Shown one piece after another: positions 33,731-41,558 of a stretch of DNA of 43,176 nucleotides (its first letter is position 1; the number at the start of each line of letters is the position of its first letter). Source of the DNA: a virus. The DNA is taken from IMG/VR virus record IMGVR_UViG_3300023301_000025, positions 1-43,176 of that record. One strand, written 5' to 3'. The notes beneath the pieces were generated by a model. The model did not search any database and was not told where the DNA came from. It saw only the letters and a list, made by a program, of their open reading frames with translations. Position numbers and translations under genes: made by a program.

Positions 33731-34009
33731 ATGCAGAGAGAATTTAAAAAAGAAGTTAAAATACCATACACAGTAGAATTAATTAAAACTTTCTTTGGGT
33801 GGAATAGGTGTAAAATTTGCGGTAGAGAATTTAGAAGAGAGCAAGGATGGTTGATTAAGGTGCTTTCTCAAGTAACAATATATAGAGGGTATGGAGCGAT
33901 ACAGCCATTTACAACTATATATGTTTGTTGTAAATGTAAGCCAAACATAGAATCAGCTACCCTATATGCTAAATCTTTATACAAACCTCGTCCACCAAGA
34001 AAAGATTAG
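33731..34009 (+). CDS. zinc-finger protein, unknown
   Basis: A 92-aa basic protein behind AGGAAGGGGG. RCKICGREFRRE (about residues 26-37) and VCCKCKP (about 69-75) form a split zinc ribbon. The C-terminus KSLYKPRPPRKD is basic and proline-rich. Probably nucleic-acid binding. Confidence 0.6.
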   Translation: MQREFKKEVKIPYTVELIKTFFGWNRCKICGREFRREQGWLIKVLSQVTIYRGYGAIQPFTTIYVCCKCKPNIESATLYAKSLYKPRPPRKD

Positions 34010-34051
34010 AAGAGTTGAATAAATAAAATCAAAAGGAGAGGAGGTACGAAC

Positions 34052-34300
34052 ATGCCTAGATTAGAAAATTGGACATTGCATGATATTCATGGAGAAATAA
34101 TTGAACCAATTGATTTCGATGTAGAAAAAGCTGGAATCATATTTGGATTTGTTTATGATGATGAAAAAAACAGATTCCTAAATGGCACTTATATACACAC
34201 ATCACAAGTGCAGGAGATTGATTTACACAACCGTTTCGGTATAACGAGAAATACACGTTATGAGCTTGGGGAGAGATTAGTAAAAGACGATAGAGGATAA
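34052..34300 (+). CDS. small conserved phage protein, unknown
   Basis: An 82-aa protein behind GGAGAGGAGG. MPRLENWTLH...I...TSQVQEI...TRNTRYELGER matches a frequent small phage protein type (MPRLENW..., with ITTSxVxxI and TxNTxYEL) often found beside nucleotide-metabolism genes. Function unknown. Confidence 0.65.
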   Translation: MPRLENWTLHDIHGEIIEPIDFDVEKAGIIFGFVYDDEKNRFLNGTYIHTSQVQEIDLHNRFGITRNTRYELGERLVKDDRG

Positions 34301-34325
34301 AGCCAGAAGGGATAAAATACATATT

Positions 34326-36662
34326 ATGAGCGTAAGGAAAAGAGATGGAAGAGTTGTGCCATTTGATTCACAGAGAATCGTGGACGCAATTGAAAAAACA
34401 ATGAGTGAAACTGTAATTGGTGTTGATTTGGATTTAGCAAAGGAGATTGCGGAATTAGTCAGGATTGAGGTTTGTTCGCAACAGGAGATAATGACTGTAG
34501 AACATATTCAAGATACAGTTGAGGATAAGTTAATGCTCAGTAATAGAAAGGATGTTGCTAAAAATTACATTAGATACAGAAATAATAGAAGTATAAGCAG
34601 AGGTAAGCCGAATAGTGCATACAGACTATTAGATGATGACTTTATATCACAGTACAAACACAAACCATCAAACATGCAACCACTAGGTGAATTTGTTTAT
34701 TATAGAACTTATTCGAGATATTTACCAGACGAAAAGCGTAGGGAGTACTGGTGGGAAACGGTTAGAAGAGCAGTTGAATATAATTGCAGTCTTGCTCTCA
34801 CAACTAAGGAGGAGGCACAGAGACTATTTGATAACATGTTCAATCTGAAGCAGTTTTTAAGCGGTAGAACAATTTGGGTAGGTGGCACAAAAGTCTCAAC
34901 GATGTACCCTATGTCCAACTTCAATTGTTCGTTTGAAATAATAGAAGATTTTGAGTCATTTATAGATTTATTTTATCTACTAATGCTAGGTTCTGGGGTT
35001 GGAGTGAGAATCCTAAGAGAAGATGTTAACCAATTACCATCGGTTAGAACAAGTTGTGAAATCATACATAAAGACTATCACGGTTGCTTAGCTGAGGATA
35101 GGGCAGAGAATACAAGTTTGATATTTGATAATCAAGTTGCTAAAATTATAATTGGTGACAGTAAGAACGGATGGGTAGACGCCCTAAAGTATTACTTATC
35201 ACTTATAACAGAGCAGCAATTCAAAGCGGTCAAGACGATTATTTTTAACTACGATAGCGTTAGACCTTCCGGTGAAAGATTAAAGACTTTTGGTGGAACT
35301 GCTAGCGGACATGAAGCATTGAAAAATGTGTTCACAAAGATAGACAGGATAATAAAAAACAAATCAGCTATTGGAACAAAAGTTAAGTTAAAGCCAATTG
35401 ATTGTTTAGATATCTGTAACATTATTGGTGAAGGAGTTGTTGTTGGGGGTGTGAGGAGAACCGCAGAAATTAGCCTATTCGACTCAGATGATGAGGAATG
35501 TATTAATGCTAAATCTGATTTGTACAAAGAAGTAGAAGGACAGTGGATTGTAGATAATGAAATTGTTCATAGAGGCATGAGTAATAATTCAATTTACTAT
35601 AAAGAAAAACCTACAAGAGAAAAATTACATTGGCAGATTGAAAAAATGAGATTTTCTGGTGAACCAGCGCTTATCAACGAAATTGCTGGAGCAAAGAGAC
35701 GAGAAAACTTCAATGGAGTGAATCCATGTGCGGAAATTCTCCTCGATTCTAAAGGAATGTGTAATTTAACAACAGTAAATGTAATGGGTTTTGTAGAAAA
35801 TGGAATACTTAACACTGAAAAATTATATGAAGCACAAAGAATGTCAGCAAGGGCTGGATACAGAATGACTTGTATTGAACTGGAATTACCTAAATGGAAC
35901 AATGTACAACAGAGAGATAAGTTAATTGGTTGTTCTTTAACTGGATGGCAAGATATGGTTAATGCTACTAATATGACTACAAAAGTACAGAAATATTTGT
36001 TACAGGAACTTAGAGAGGTAGCCACCACTTCCGCTAAGGAATATGCAAAGGCTTTGGGACAAAAAGAACCACTACTTGTAACAACGGTTAAACCAGAAGG
36101 TACACTGAGTCAATTACCAGTGGTTTCAAGCGGGATACACTACTCACACTCTCCATATTACATAAGAAGAATAAGAGTTAATACACAAGACCCGATTGTT
36201 AAGGTTTGTGAAGAACTTGGGTATCCAATAAAACCAGAGGTCGGACAAGACTATGCGACAGCAAAAACAAAAGTTGTAGAATTTCCTGTTAAAGCACCCG
36301 ATGGCAAAACAAAATATGATGTCTCAGCAATAGAACAGCTTGAGAATTATAAGATGTTTATGGAAAACTATGTTGACCACAATGTTAGCATTACTGTCCA
36401 TGTTAGAACCCATGAATGGGAAGAAGTAGAACAATGGATGTGGGATAATTGGGATGATGTAGTAGCTGTTTCATTCCTATCTCTTGATGATAATTTTTAT
36501 GAGTTATTGCCATACGAAGCAATTACGGAAGAAGAATATACTGCACGAAAAAAAGCAATGCGACCATTTATTCCATCTTTAATTCAGAGATATGAAGTTG
36601 AAGAAATGGAATTAGATTTGGGAACAAGCGACTGTGCTACGGGGGCATGTCCAATTAGATAG
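34326..36662 (+). CDS. nrdJ: adenosylcobalamin-dependent ribonucleotide reductase (class II, triphosphate type)
   Basis: A 778-aa protein. N-terminal ATP-cone (SVRKRDGRVVPFDSQRI, 2-18, to about 90). Catalytic body: GRTIWVGGTKV...MSNFNCSF with C201, GSGVGVRIL, then NPCAEILLDSKGMCN with C468 as thiyl-radical cysteine, E470, and C479 as the partner of C201. C-terminal redox pair C770/C775 in CATGACPIR, which re-reduces the active site. This layout matches the monomeric B12-dependent NTP reductase of Lactobacillus leichmannii, plus an ATP-cone. It makes dNTPs without oxygen, so the host must supply cobalamin and is probably anaerobic or facultative. Confidence 0.93.
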   Translation: MSVRKRDGRVVPFDSQRIVDAIEKTMSETVIGVDLDLAKEIAELVRIEVCSQQEIMTVEHIQDTVEDKLMLSNRKDVAKNYIRYRNNRSISRGKPNSAYRLLDDDFISQYKHKPSNMQPLGEFVYYRTYSRYLPDEKRREYWWETVRRAVEYNCSLALTTKEEAQRLFDNMFNLKQFLSGRTIWVGGTKVSTMYPMSNFNCSFEIIEDFESFIDLFYLLMLGSGVGVRILREDVNQLPSVRTSCEIIHKDYHGCLAEDRAENTSLIFDNQVAKIIIGDSKNGWVDALKYYLSLITEQQFKAVKTIIFNYDSVRPSGERLKTFGGTASGHEALKNVFTKIDRIIKNKSAIGTKVKLKPIDCLDICNIIGEGVVVGGVRRTAEISLFDSDDEECINAKSDLYKEVEGQWIVDNEIVHRGMSNNSIYYKEKPTREKLHWQIEKMRFSGEPALINEIAGAKRRENFNGVNPCAEILLDSKGMCNLTTVNVMGFVENGILNTEKLYEAQRMSARAGYRMTCIELELPKWNNVQQRDKLIGCSLTGWQDMVNATNMTTKVQKYLLQELREVATTSAKEYAKALGQKEPLLVTTVKPEGTLSQLPVVSSGIHYSHSPYYIRRIRVNTQDPIVKVCEELGYPIKPEVGQDYATAKTKVVEFPVKAPDGKTKYDVSAIEQLENYKMFMENYVDHNVSITVHVRTHEWEEVEQWMWDNWDDVVAVSFLSLDDNFYELLPYEAITEEEYTARKKAMRPFIPSLIQRYEVEEMELDLGTSDCATGACPIR

Positions 36663-36670
36663 ATTGTATA

Positions 36671-36686
36671 GATAAATTATAAAATA
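36671..36686 (+). repeat. recurring AT-rich motif, one mismatch
   Basis: GATAAATTATAAAATA, 8 bp after the reductase stop, followed at once by AAAAGGAG, the ribosome site of the dUTPase gene. Confidence 0.75.
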
Positions 36687-36705
36687 TAAAAGGAGAAATA
36701 ACAAA

Positions 36706-37362
36706 ATGAAAACAAACAGAAAAGTAAAAGACATAGTAATACTCATCATTCAGTTTATCATAATAACACTTGCTGTTATCTTCCTGCCTCAGAATTTAGC
36801 AACAGTGGCAATTATGGGAGTCTTAATATGGGTATTCGCAAGAGTGATTTTACAGGAGCGAAAAGAAAGAATCTTTAGTTTTGCTAAGATACGGGAGGGT
36901 GCGAAGATACCTACTAAAAGAGAGGAAGACGGTTGCTATGATTTATTTCCATGTATAAGTGAAGATATTGTCATTCAACCTTTCACAAACGTGCTAGTTC
37001 CTACAGGGATAGTAAGTACGTTCAGTAGCAGATACAGAATAGCATTTAGAGAGCGTGGGAGCAATACAAAAACGAATGCGTTAATATTAGCTGGGCAGAT
37101 TGATTCCGGTTACAGAAATGAGCACTTCATAAGTGTTTATAATGGGAACACTATTCCGTTAGTAATTAGCAACAATGTCAGAGAAATCCAAAGGACGAAG
37201 GGAACGAAAGATAAGATTACTATTCCATCATCGAAAGCTTTATGCCAGTTCGCTATTGAGGAAGTTCCTCATGTATACATTAAAGAGGTTTTGTATGATG
37301 AGGTAGCAGAATCTAAGTCTGAACGTGGAATGGGAAAATTGGGAAGCACTGATAAGAAGTAA
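36706..37362 (+). CDS. membrane-anchored dUTPase
   Basis: A 218-aa protein with two N-terminal hydrophobic helices (about 9-27 and 31-49) and a trimeric-type dUTPase domain. Motif I DGCYDLFP (75-82), II FRERGSN (114-120), III AGQIDSGYRNE with catalytic D133, IV ALCQFAI, V RGMGKLGSTD (207-216). It hydrolyses dUTP to dUMP and PPi, keeping uracil out of DNA and feeding dTMP synthesis. Ordinary phage dUTPases are soluble and about 140-170 aa; a hairpin anchor holding the enzyme at the membrane is unusual. The fusion is in one uninterrupted frame with AAGGAG before the first helix. Confidence 0.85.
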   Translation: MKTNRKVKDIVILIIQFIIITLAVIFLPQNLATVAIMGVLIWVFARVILQERKERIFSFAKIREGAKIPTKREEDGCYDLFPCISEDIVIQPFTNVLVPTGIVSTFSSRYRIAFRERGSNTKTNALILAGQIDSGYRNEHFISVYNGNTIPLVISNNVREIQRTKGTKDKITIPSSKALCQFAIEEVPHVYIKEVLYDEVAESKSERGMGKLGSTDKK

Positions 37363-37396
37363 AATAATAATATATACCTCAGTATGGCAACTATAA

Positions 37397-37618
37397 GTGG
37401 AATTTATCAATGAAACCAAAGAAACTTATTTGAATTTTAAAGGGGAGTTTAAAGACACGGAAACTGGGTTTGATAATGACATTGATATTCACTTACGCAT
37501 AGACACGTTAATATATCAAAAATACGACTGGACTATTAATGACGGCATCTTAACCGTAGCTTTGAAAGAGATAGTTAATGTCAGACCGGAGTTTGACCAA
37601 GAAAGGGGGTTGTTATAA
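37397..37618 (+). CDS. small protein with GTG start, unknown
   Basis: 73 aa from GTG 37397. No good ribosome site is visible, so the start is uncertain. FINETKETYLNFKGEFKDTETGFDNDIDIHLRIDTLIYQKYDW looks beta-rich. Its stop overlaps the next ATG (TAATG). Function unknown. Confidence 0.5.
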   Translation: MEFINETKETYLNFKGEFKDTETGFDNDIDIHLRIDTLIYQKYDWTINDGILTVALKEIVNVRPEFDQERGLL

Positions 37619-37845
37619 TGAAGTTTGTAGATGAACTATTTGATAAATACACTCTTATTAGAGACGAAATTAAAATTGATATGAGTAGAGTTTGGGATGA
37701 AAGCTCACCATATCACAGAGGTAGTGAGGTTGTTCTAACAAACATTCTAACAGGTGAGTTTGTGAGAGAGTTTGGGGATTCTGGTACTTCTCAGCTTGGA
37801 CTGCTTGAGAGAGGATTAATAGAATATAAGAGGGTTGTTAAGTAA
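37618..37845 (+). CDS. small protein, unknown
   Basis: 75 aa: MKFVDELFDKYTLIRDEIKIDMSRVWDESS...GEFVREFGDSGTSQLGLLERGLIEYKRVVK. GAAAGGGGG precedes the TAATG junction. Short, with a helix then strands; not recognised. Confidence 0.6.
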   Translation: MKFVDELFDKYTLIRDEIKIDMSRVWDESSPYHRGSEVVLTNILTGEFVREFGDSGTSQLGLLERGLIEYKRVVK

Positions 37846-37865
37846 GTTAATAGGCTATTAGAGAT

Positions 37866-37887
37866 AAGGGAGTGTTCAATCTCCCTT
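37866..37887 (+). other. small hairpin between genes
   Basis: AAGGGAG and CTCCCTT are perfect 7-bp arms around an 8-nt loop. No T-run follows, so it is either a weak or attenuating structure or one protecting the 3' end. Confidence 0.5.
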
Positions 37888-37907
37888 TGGAATTAAAGGA
37901 GAGAGAT

Positions 37908-38132
37908 ATGAGGTATAGCTATAGTAACAATGCAAGTATAGGGTGCGTGAAAGTTATATGGATAATGTTGGTGAATATATTTCTAGGTGGGTTTTGTGTT
38001 GATGTCATATTAGGCTGGTTTGGTAAAAACATACCGTTCTACGGTGATGCAGTTATGGGATTCTTTACAGGTCAATTTGCAATCCCCATAGCGATTGTAG
38101 GCAGCATATTAAAATGGTTTGGAATATTTTAA
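37908..38132 (+). CDS. small two-helix membrane protein
   Basis: ATG 37908 lies after AAAGGAGAG; an upstream ATG at 37872 is inside the hairpin and rejected. 74 aa with hydrophobic segments at about 12-36 and 47-70. The sequence VKVIWIMLVNIFLGGFCVDVILGWF recalls the YqaE/PMP3-like or small phage holin-like size class, but no match can be claimed. Confidence 0.55.
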   Translation: MRYSYSNNASIGCVKVIWIMLVNIFLGGFCVDVILGWFGKNIPFYGDAVMGFFTGQFAIPIAIVGSILKWFGIF

Positions 38133-38154
38133 AAAAAGAATGGAAGGATAATCA

Positions 38155-38766
38155 ATGAAAACTAAAATTAATAAAATTGAGGGTGATTGGAAAGATGTTA
38201 AGAATAAGTGTCGAACCACAGTTAATAAAGGGCATACAGAGAACGAGTCTTCTAGTAAGTTTAAAACAGACTTATTAATATCAGAACACAGTCCTGCTAG
38301 ATTAATTAAAGTGAACTGGATGTGGGACGAAATTAAATCATGGTGCGCAACTCACTGGTGCAGACATAAATGGGAATGCTTTATCTCAACGAGAAGAAGT
38401 GACCGAACCGGAATTGATAGAGGGGATTTATCACAGAATGAGCTGGTTACATTTGAAGGTGAAGGGAATGCACAGAACTTAATTGACACATGGAGAAAAA
38501 GATTGTGCTACCAAGCAAGCCTTGAGACTAGAGAATACGCAGAAGATTTTAAAATCACTTTAAGAGATTATGAGTCAGAGTTAGCAGATACATTGCAAAA
38601 AAACTGCATTTATAGATGTGGTTGCCCAGAGTTTGAAGAGTGTGGATACTGGACAGCATTTATGAAGAAACACAGTGATATTGATTTGTTAAACATTAGG
38701 AAAAGATATGATGCTGAAAATATAGATTTTTATAAACTACATAGTAAGGAAAAAATCAATCTATAA
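38155..38766 (+). CDS. ThyX-like protein (flavin-dependent thymidylate synthase superfamily)
   Basis: A 203-aa protein. LLISEHSPARLIKV (41-54) and ATHWCRHKWECFISTRRSDRTGIDR (65-89) resemble the EHxxF/R region and the RHRxxSxNxxSxR signature of ThyX. Here the signature reads CRHKWECFISTRRSDR, i.e. RHK, with the rest shifted. A C-terminal CIYRCGCPEFEECGYW cluster may bind zinc. Similar phage proteins are usually annotated as ThyX. Neighbours (dUTPase, 5'-nucleotidase, dNMP kinase, ribonucleotide reductase) fit dTMP or modified-pyrimidine synthesis. The altered motif leaves open a different pyrimidine-modifying reaction. Confidence 0.6.
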   Translation: MKTKINKIEGDWKDVKNKCRTTVNKGHTENESSSKFKTDLLISEHSPARLIKVNWMWDEIKSWCATHWCRHKWECFISTRRSDRTGIDRGDLSQNELVTFEGEGNAQNLIDTWRKRLCYQASLETREYAEDFKITLRDYESELADTLQKNCIYRCGCPEFEECGYWTAFMKKHSDIDLLNIRKRYDAENIDFYKLHSKEKINL

Positions 38767-38791
38767 AATAAAAAATAGAAAGGATTAAAAA

Positions 38792-39349
38792 ATGATAAAA
38801 AACAAAAGATTAAAAATTGGGATTGATTTAGATAGTGTTCTCAATAATTTAAACGAAGTGTGGATAGATGTGTACAACAAAGACTATTCTGACAACCTCA
38901 CGAATGAGGATATTCTAACTTGGGACATAGCTTCCTACACCAAACCAGAGTGCGGAAATAAAATGTTTGACTATTTGCTCACACCTAACTTCTTTAGAGA
39001 TTTAGGTATGCAGCCAGATGCGAGAGAAGTGGTGGAGTGGCTTTCTCAGTGGGCAGACCTTTATATTGTAACTGCCTACCACTGGGAATGCTGTAAAGAT
39101 AAGGTGCTATGGGTGAAAAAGAATCTTCCGAACTTTGATGAAAAGAATGTGATTTTTTGCAATGATAAATCGGTTATGGATTTAGACTACTTGATAGATG
39201 ATAGAGACTTAAATATTGAAACATTTCATGGAACTGGAATTATATTTGACCAACCGTATAATAGGAACATGAGTAAAGAATATTTCAGAGCTTATGATTG
39301 GATAAGTATATTAAACTATTTCAAAGGCTACTTCAGAATTAAAATATAA
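38792..39349 (+). CDS. 5'(3')-deoxyribonucleotidase-like HAD phosphatase
   Basis: A 185-aa protein. Motif I IGIDLDSVLNNL (9-20) supplies the nucleophile D12 and acid/base D14; VTAYH (motif II Thr) and DYLIDDRDLN (motif III/IV acids) follow. The size and DLDSV signature are those of the NT5C family, which dephosphorylates deoxynucleoside monophosphates. In phage it may remove unwanted or host nucleotides (for instance dUMP or modified dNMP). Its stop lies within an AT-rich motif copy. Confidence 0.8.
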   Translation: MIKNKRLKIGIDLDSVLNNLNEVWIDVYNKDYSDNLTNEDILTWDIASYTKPECGNKMFDYLLTPNFFRDLGMQPDAREVVEWLSQWADLYIVTAYHWECCKDKVLWVKKNLPNFDEKNVIFCNDKSVMDLDYLIDDRDLNIETFHGTGIIFDQPYNRNMSKEYFRAYDWISILNYFKGYFRIKI

Positions 39350-39353
39350 AATA
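39338..39353 (+). repeat. recurring AT-rich motif, two mismatches
   Basis: ATTAAAATATAAAATA overlaps the last codons and stop of the nucleotidase gene and is followed by ATAGGAG, the ribosome site of the kinase gene. Confidence 0.6.
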
Positions 39354-39370
39354 GATAGGAGAATACATAT

Positions 39371-39925
39371 ATGAAACCAATAATAATAACCGTATCTGGG
39401 CAAGCAAGAGCGGGTAAAGGGGAAACTTGCAATATACTTGAAAGAAAATTTAATGAGATTGGAAAGAGGTGTTTGCAGATTAATTATGCCGATTACCTAA
39501 AATTTATTCATGCAATGTACATGGGTGGTGACAAGGATAATATATTTGCCAGAACACCAGATAGTAGAACTGGATGGCAATTACTAGGCACTGAAATAGT
39601 TCGTAAAGTAGACCCAAACTTCTGGGTTGATACTGTTATTAATACAGTAAAGGTTATAGGCGGTGAATACGATTATATATTAATTTCAGATTCACGCTTT
39701 GTTAATGAAATCCAACGCTTTGCTGAAGAAGAATATATTGTCTTCCCAGTTCATGTTGAAAGGATTGGATTTGATAATGGACTTTCAGAAGAGCAAAAAG
39801 CACATGCCTCAGAACATGGACTGGATGATTATCTATTTAATCACTACATAGAAGCAGAAAATAATATTGAAAGTCTTGAAGAGAAAGTTGAAAATCTATT
39901 TACCTTTCTCGTGAGAGGATATTAA
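39371..39925 (+). CDS. deoxynucleoside monophosphate kinase-like
   Basis: A 184-aa protein with P-loop SGQARAGKGET (9-19), DYLKFI...GRTGWQLLGTE-like region (RTGWQLLGTEIVRKVDPNFW) and ILISDSRFVNEIQ (Walker B and base-recognition region). This matches the T4 gp1 / phage dNMP kinase family, which phosphorylates dNMPs to dNDPs. With the reductase, dUTPase and ThyX-like genes it completes a dNTP supply line. Confidence 0.8.
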   Translation: MKPIIITVSGQARAGKGETCNILERKFNEIGKRCLQINYADYLKFIHAMYMGGDKDNIFARTPDSRTGWQLLGTEIVRKVDPNFWVDTVINTVKVIGGEYDYILISDSRFVNEIQRFAEEEYIVFPVHVERIGFDNGLSEEQKAHASEHGLDDYLFNHYIEAENNIESLEEKVENLFTFLVRGY

Positions 39926-39927
39926 GT

Positions 39928-40410
39928 ATGGTTAGGTATGAGGATGGAGACATACTAACCTCTGACGCAAATGTAATATTTCATCAAGTTAATTGTCAAA
40001 TGGCTATGGGGTCTGGATTAGCAAGGCAAGTTAGAAGATGGTGTCCAAAACATTACGAGGACTTTATTGGATATTCAAAAACAATGAAACCAGAAGAATT
40101 ACTAGGTGATTGGATATGTACGAAATATAATAATCACACTAAAGTTGTAGGTCTGTTTGGACAACTAAATTATGGCACAACTAAACGTCATACAGATTAT
40201 AATGCTTTAGAAAAAGGACTTGTAGAAATTAAAGAAATAGTAAACTTACTCCCAAATAATTATCCAAACTGTAGATTCGCTGTCCCCTATAATCTTGGCT
40301 GTGGTCTTGCCGGCGGTGACTGGAACGTTGTAAGAGCAATGCTGATAAGACTATTTGGGGATACGAGCGATGATGCCTGTGATATTACACTGGAGATATG
40401 GAAATACTAA
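39928..40410 (+). CDS. macro-domain protein (ADP-ribose binding/hydrolase)
   Basis: A 160-aa single macro domain: YEDGDILTSDANVIFHQVNCQMAMGSGLARQVR, GLFGQLNYG, and AVPYNLGCGLAGGDWNVV. NCQxxMGSGLA and GCGLAGG are the ADP-ribose-binding loops. Such proteins hydrolyse ADP-ribose-1''-phosphate or remove ADP-ribose from proteins or nucleic acids. In this phage it could process tRNA-splicing-type by-products of RNA repair or reverse host ADP-ribosylating defences. It follows the kinase gene by 2 bp. Confidence 0.88.
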   Translation: MVRYEDGDILTSDANVIFHQVNCQMAMGSGLARQVRRWCPKHYEDFIGYSKTMKPEELLGDWICTKYNNHTKVVGLFGQLNYGTTKRHTDYNALEKGLVEIKEIVNLLPNNYPNCRFAVPYNLGCGLAGGDWNVVRAMLIRLFGDTSDDACDITLEIWKY

Positions 40411-40420
40411 AGGAGAAAAA

Positions 40421-40774
40421 ATGGAAAGATTAGAACTTCAACTACTAGAATTAAATGATGATAATTTAGCTAAAAGAGTCATTGACAATAACGATGTTCA
40501 AAACTGCCTATTAGAGTTATCAAATTTAAAAGATGATATATATAATGAATTAACTATTTCATTACCGTATCCAATTGGTACACCAGTGTGGAGAGTGCAA
40601 AGATGCGAATTTAAGTCTTGTAAAATGTGCGGCTGCAACAACAAATATGGTGATTGCGAAATGGAACAGAGAAAAAGAATTAGAAAAGGTACGTTTTCAG
40701 TATCTGATATTTACAAATACGAATTGACTGTCTTTATGAGTCTTGTGGAAGCAAAGGAGAGTTTAAACAAATGA
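40421..40774 (+). CDS. cysteine-containing protein, unknown
   Basis: ATG 40421 after AAAGGAG; the longer frame from 40355 is inside the macro-domain gene. 117 aa. The N-terminal half is helical; the C-terminal half has RCEFKSCKMCGCNNKYGDCEMEQRKRIRKGTFSVSDI, a cysteine cluster resembling a widespread small phage protein (GTPVWRV...C...G.FS.SDI). Function unknown. Confidence 0.6.
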   Translation: MERLELQLLELNDDNLAKRVIDNNDVQNCLLELSNLKDDIYNELTISLPYPIGTPVWRVQRCEFKSCKMCGCNNKYGDCEMEQRKRIRKGTFSVSDIYKYELTVFMSLVEAKESLNK

Positions 40775-40917
40775 AGGAAATGACGGATTTTGAAACAATA
40801 CATAAAAGAGAGTTAACAATAAAAGAAATCGCAGAGTATGAGTTAAATGTAATTTTTAAAGGTAATGTGGAACTGTATAATAAAGCAAAAGCATTGTGCG
40901 AGATTATGTGTGATTAA
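40771..40917 (+). CDS. small protein, unknown
   Basis: A 48-aa frame beginning in an ATGA overlap with the previous gene, with AAAGGAGAG upstream: MKEMTDFETIHKRELTIKEIAEYELNVIFKGNVELYNKAKALCEIMCD. Predicted all-helical. It is the last gene of the plus-strand block, before the two-way terminator. Confidence 0.55.
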   Translation: MKEMTDFETIHKRELTIKEIAEYELNVIFKGNVELYNKAKALCEIMCD

Positions 40918-40933
40918 GCACAGAAATGACAGT

Positions 40934-40967
40934 AACTATTCCCAAAATCATTATTTACGGAATAGTT
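40934..40967. repeat. inverted repeat in the convergent gap
   Basis: AACTATTCC (40934-40942) and GGAATAGTT (40959-40967) are perfect 9-bp arms separated by 16 bp. A lone TTGACA follows at 40973-40978 without a well-placed -10. It may be an operator or an RNA hairpin. Confidence 0.45.
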
Positions 40968-40988
40968 TGAGATTGACATAAGACGTAT

Positions 40989-41022
40989 AAAAAGAGAGTA
41001 TGATAACCCATACCCTCTTTTT
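40989..41022. terminator. bidirectional intrinsic terminator
   Basis: AAAAAGAGAGTATG and CATACCCTCTTTTT pair over 14 bp with one mismatch around a short loop; A- and T-runs flank both sides. It stops the long plus-strand operon and the minus-strand parAB transcript. Confidence 0.85.
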
Positions 41023-41024
41023 AT

Positions 41025-41558
41025 TTACTCTTTTTTCTCTATCTTTTCCAATGCTTTTATAGCTAATATCTGTAATCTTTTAATATCTTTTTTTACTGCT
41101 CTCTCTATATAGTCTTGAGAAACATAAGCATCTATTGCCATTCTTACTAATTCACTTTCCCCAACAAATTCCTCATTTGCCATGAGAGATATCCCTATTA
41201 TTTGTTTATGGGTAAAATAATATGTTTTTCTCTCATGTCTTTCTTCTTCTACTTTTTCCCCCACAATATCCACTTTTGTGTCTATTTGAGCAATTTTATT
41301 GTCATTTGCTGTGAAACCCTCACCCACCTCTTTTTTATCGCTCTCCGGCTCACTAGTGACGTTAGAGACGGTTTCTGGAACTGCTTCTACCTCTTCTTTG
41401 ATACGTTTTTCTATTTTGTCCTTCTTCACTTCCTTTTTAGGCTGCGTTTTCTTTTTATTACTTAAAGGAGATTCCTCTTTTGGGACGGTTATGCCAAATA
41501 GTGCATATGTCGCCTCTTGTTGGCTTGACTGTGCCTTTTCTGTACTATTCTTGCTCAT
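41025..41558 (-). CDS. ParB-like centromere-binding protein (ribbon-helix-helix)
   Basis: A 177-aa protein whose start overlaps the end of ParA by 14 bp. Residues 1-108 are a charged, likely disordered arm (KKTQPKKEVKKDKIEKRIKEE, then acidic). Residues 110-147 (RKTYYFTHKQIIGISLM...GESELVRMAIDAYV) have strand-helix-helix form, as in ribbon-helix-helix adaptors of type Ib partition systems. It would bind the centromere repeats upstream of parA, repress the operon, and stimulate ParA ATPase through its N-terminal arm. It lacks the large KorB/Spo0J-type ParB domains. Confidence 0.75.
   Translation of the reverse strand: MSKNSTEKAQSSQQEATYALFGITVPKEESPLSNKKKTQPKKEVKKDKIEKRIKEEVEAVPETVSNVTSEPESDKKEVGEGFTANDNKIAQIDTKVDIVGEKVEEERHERKTYYFTHKQIIGISLMANEEFVGESELVRMAIDAYVSQDYIERAVKKDIKRLQILAIKALEKIEKKE

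Noticed and set aside
40973-41004. Promoter TTGACA ... TATGAT in the convergent gap
   Set aside because: The spacer would be 20 bp and the -10 lies in the terminator stem; no gene follows on the plus strand.
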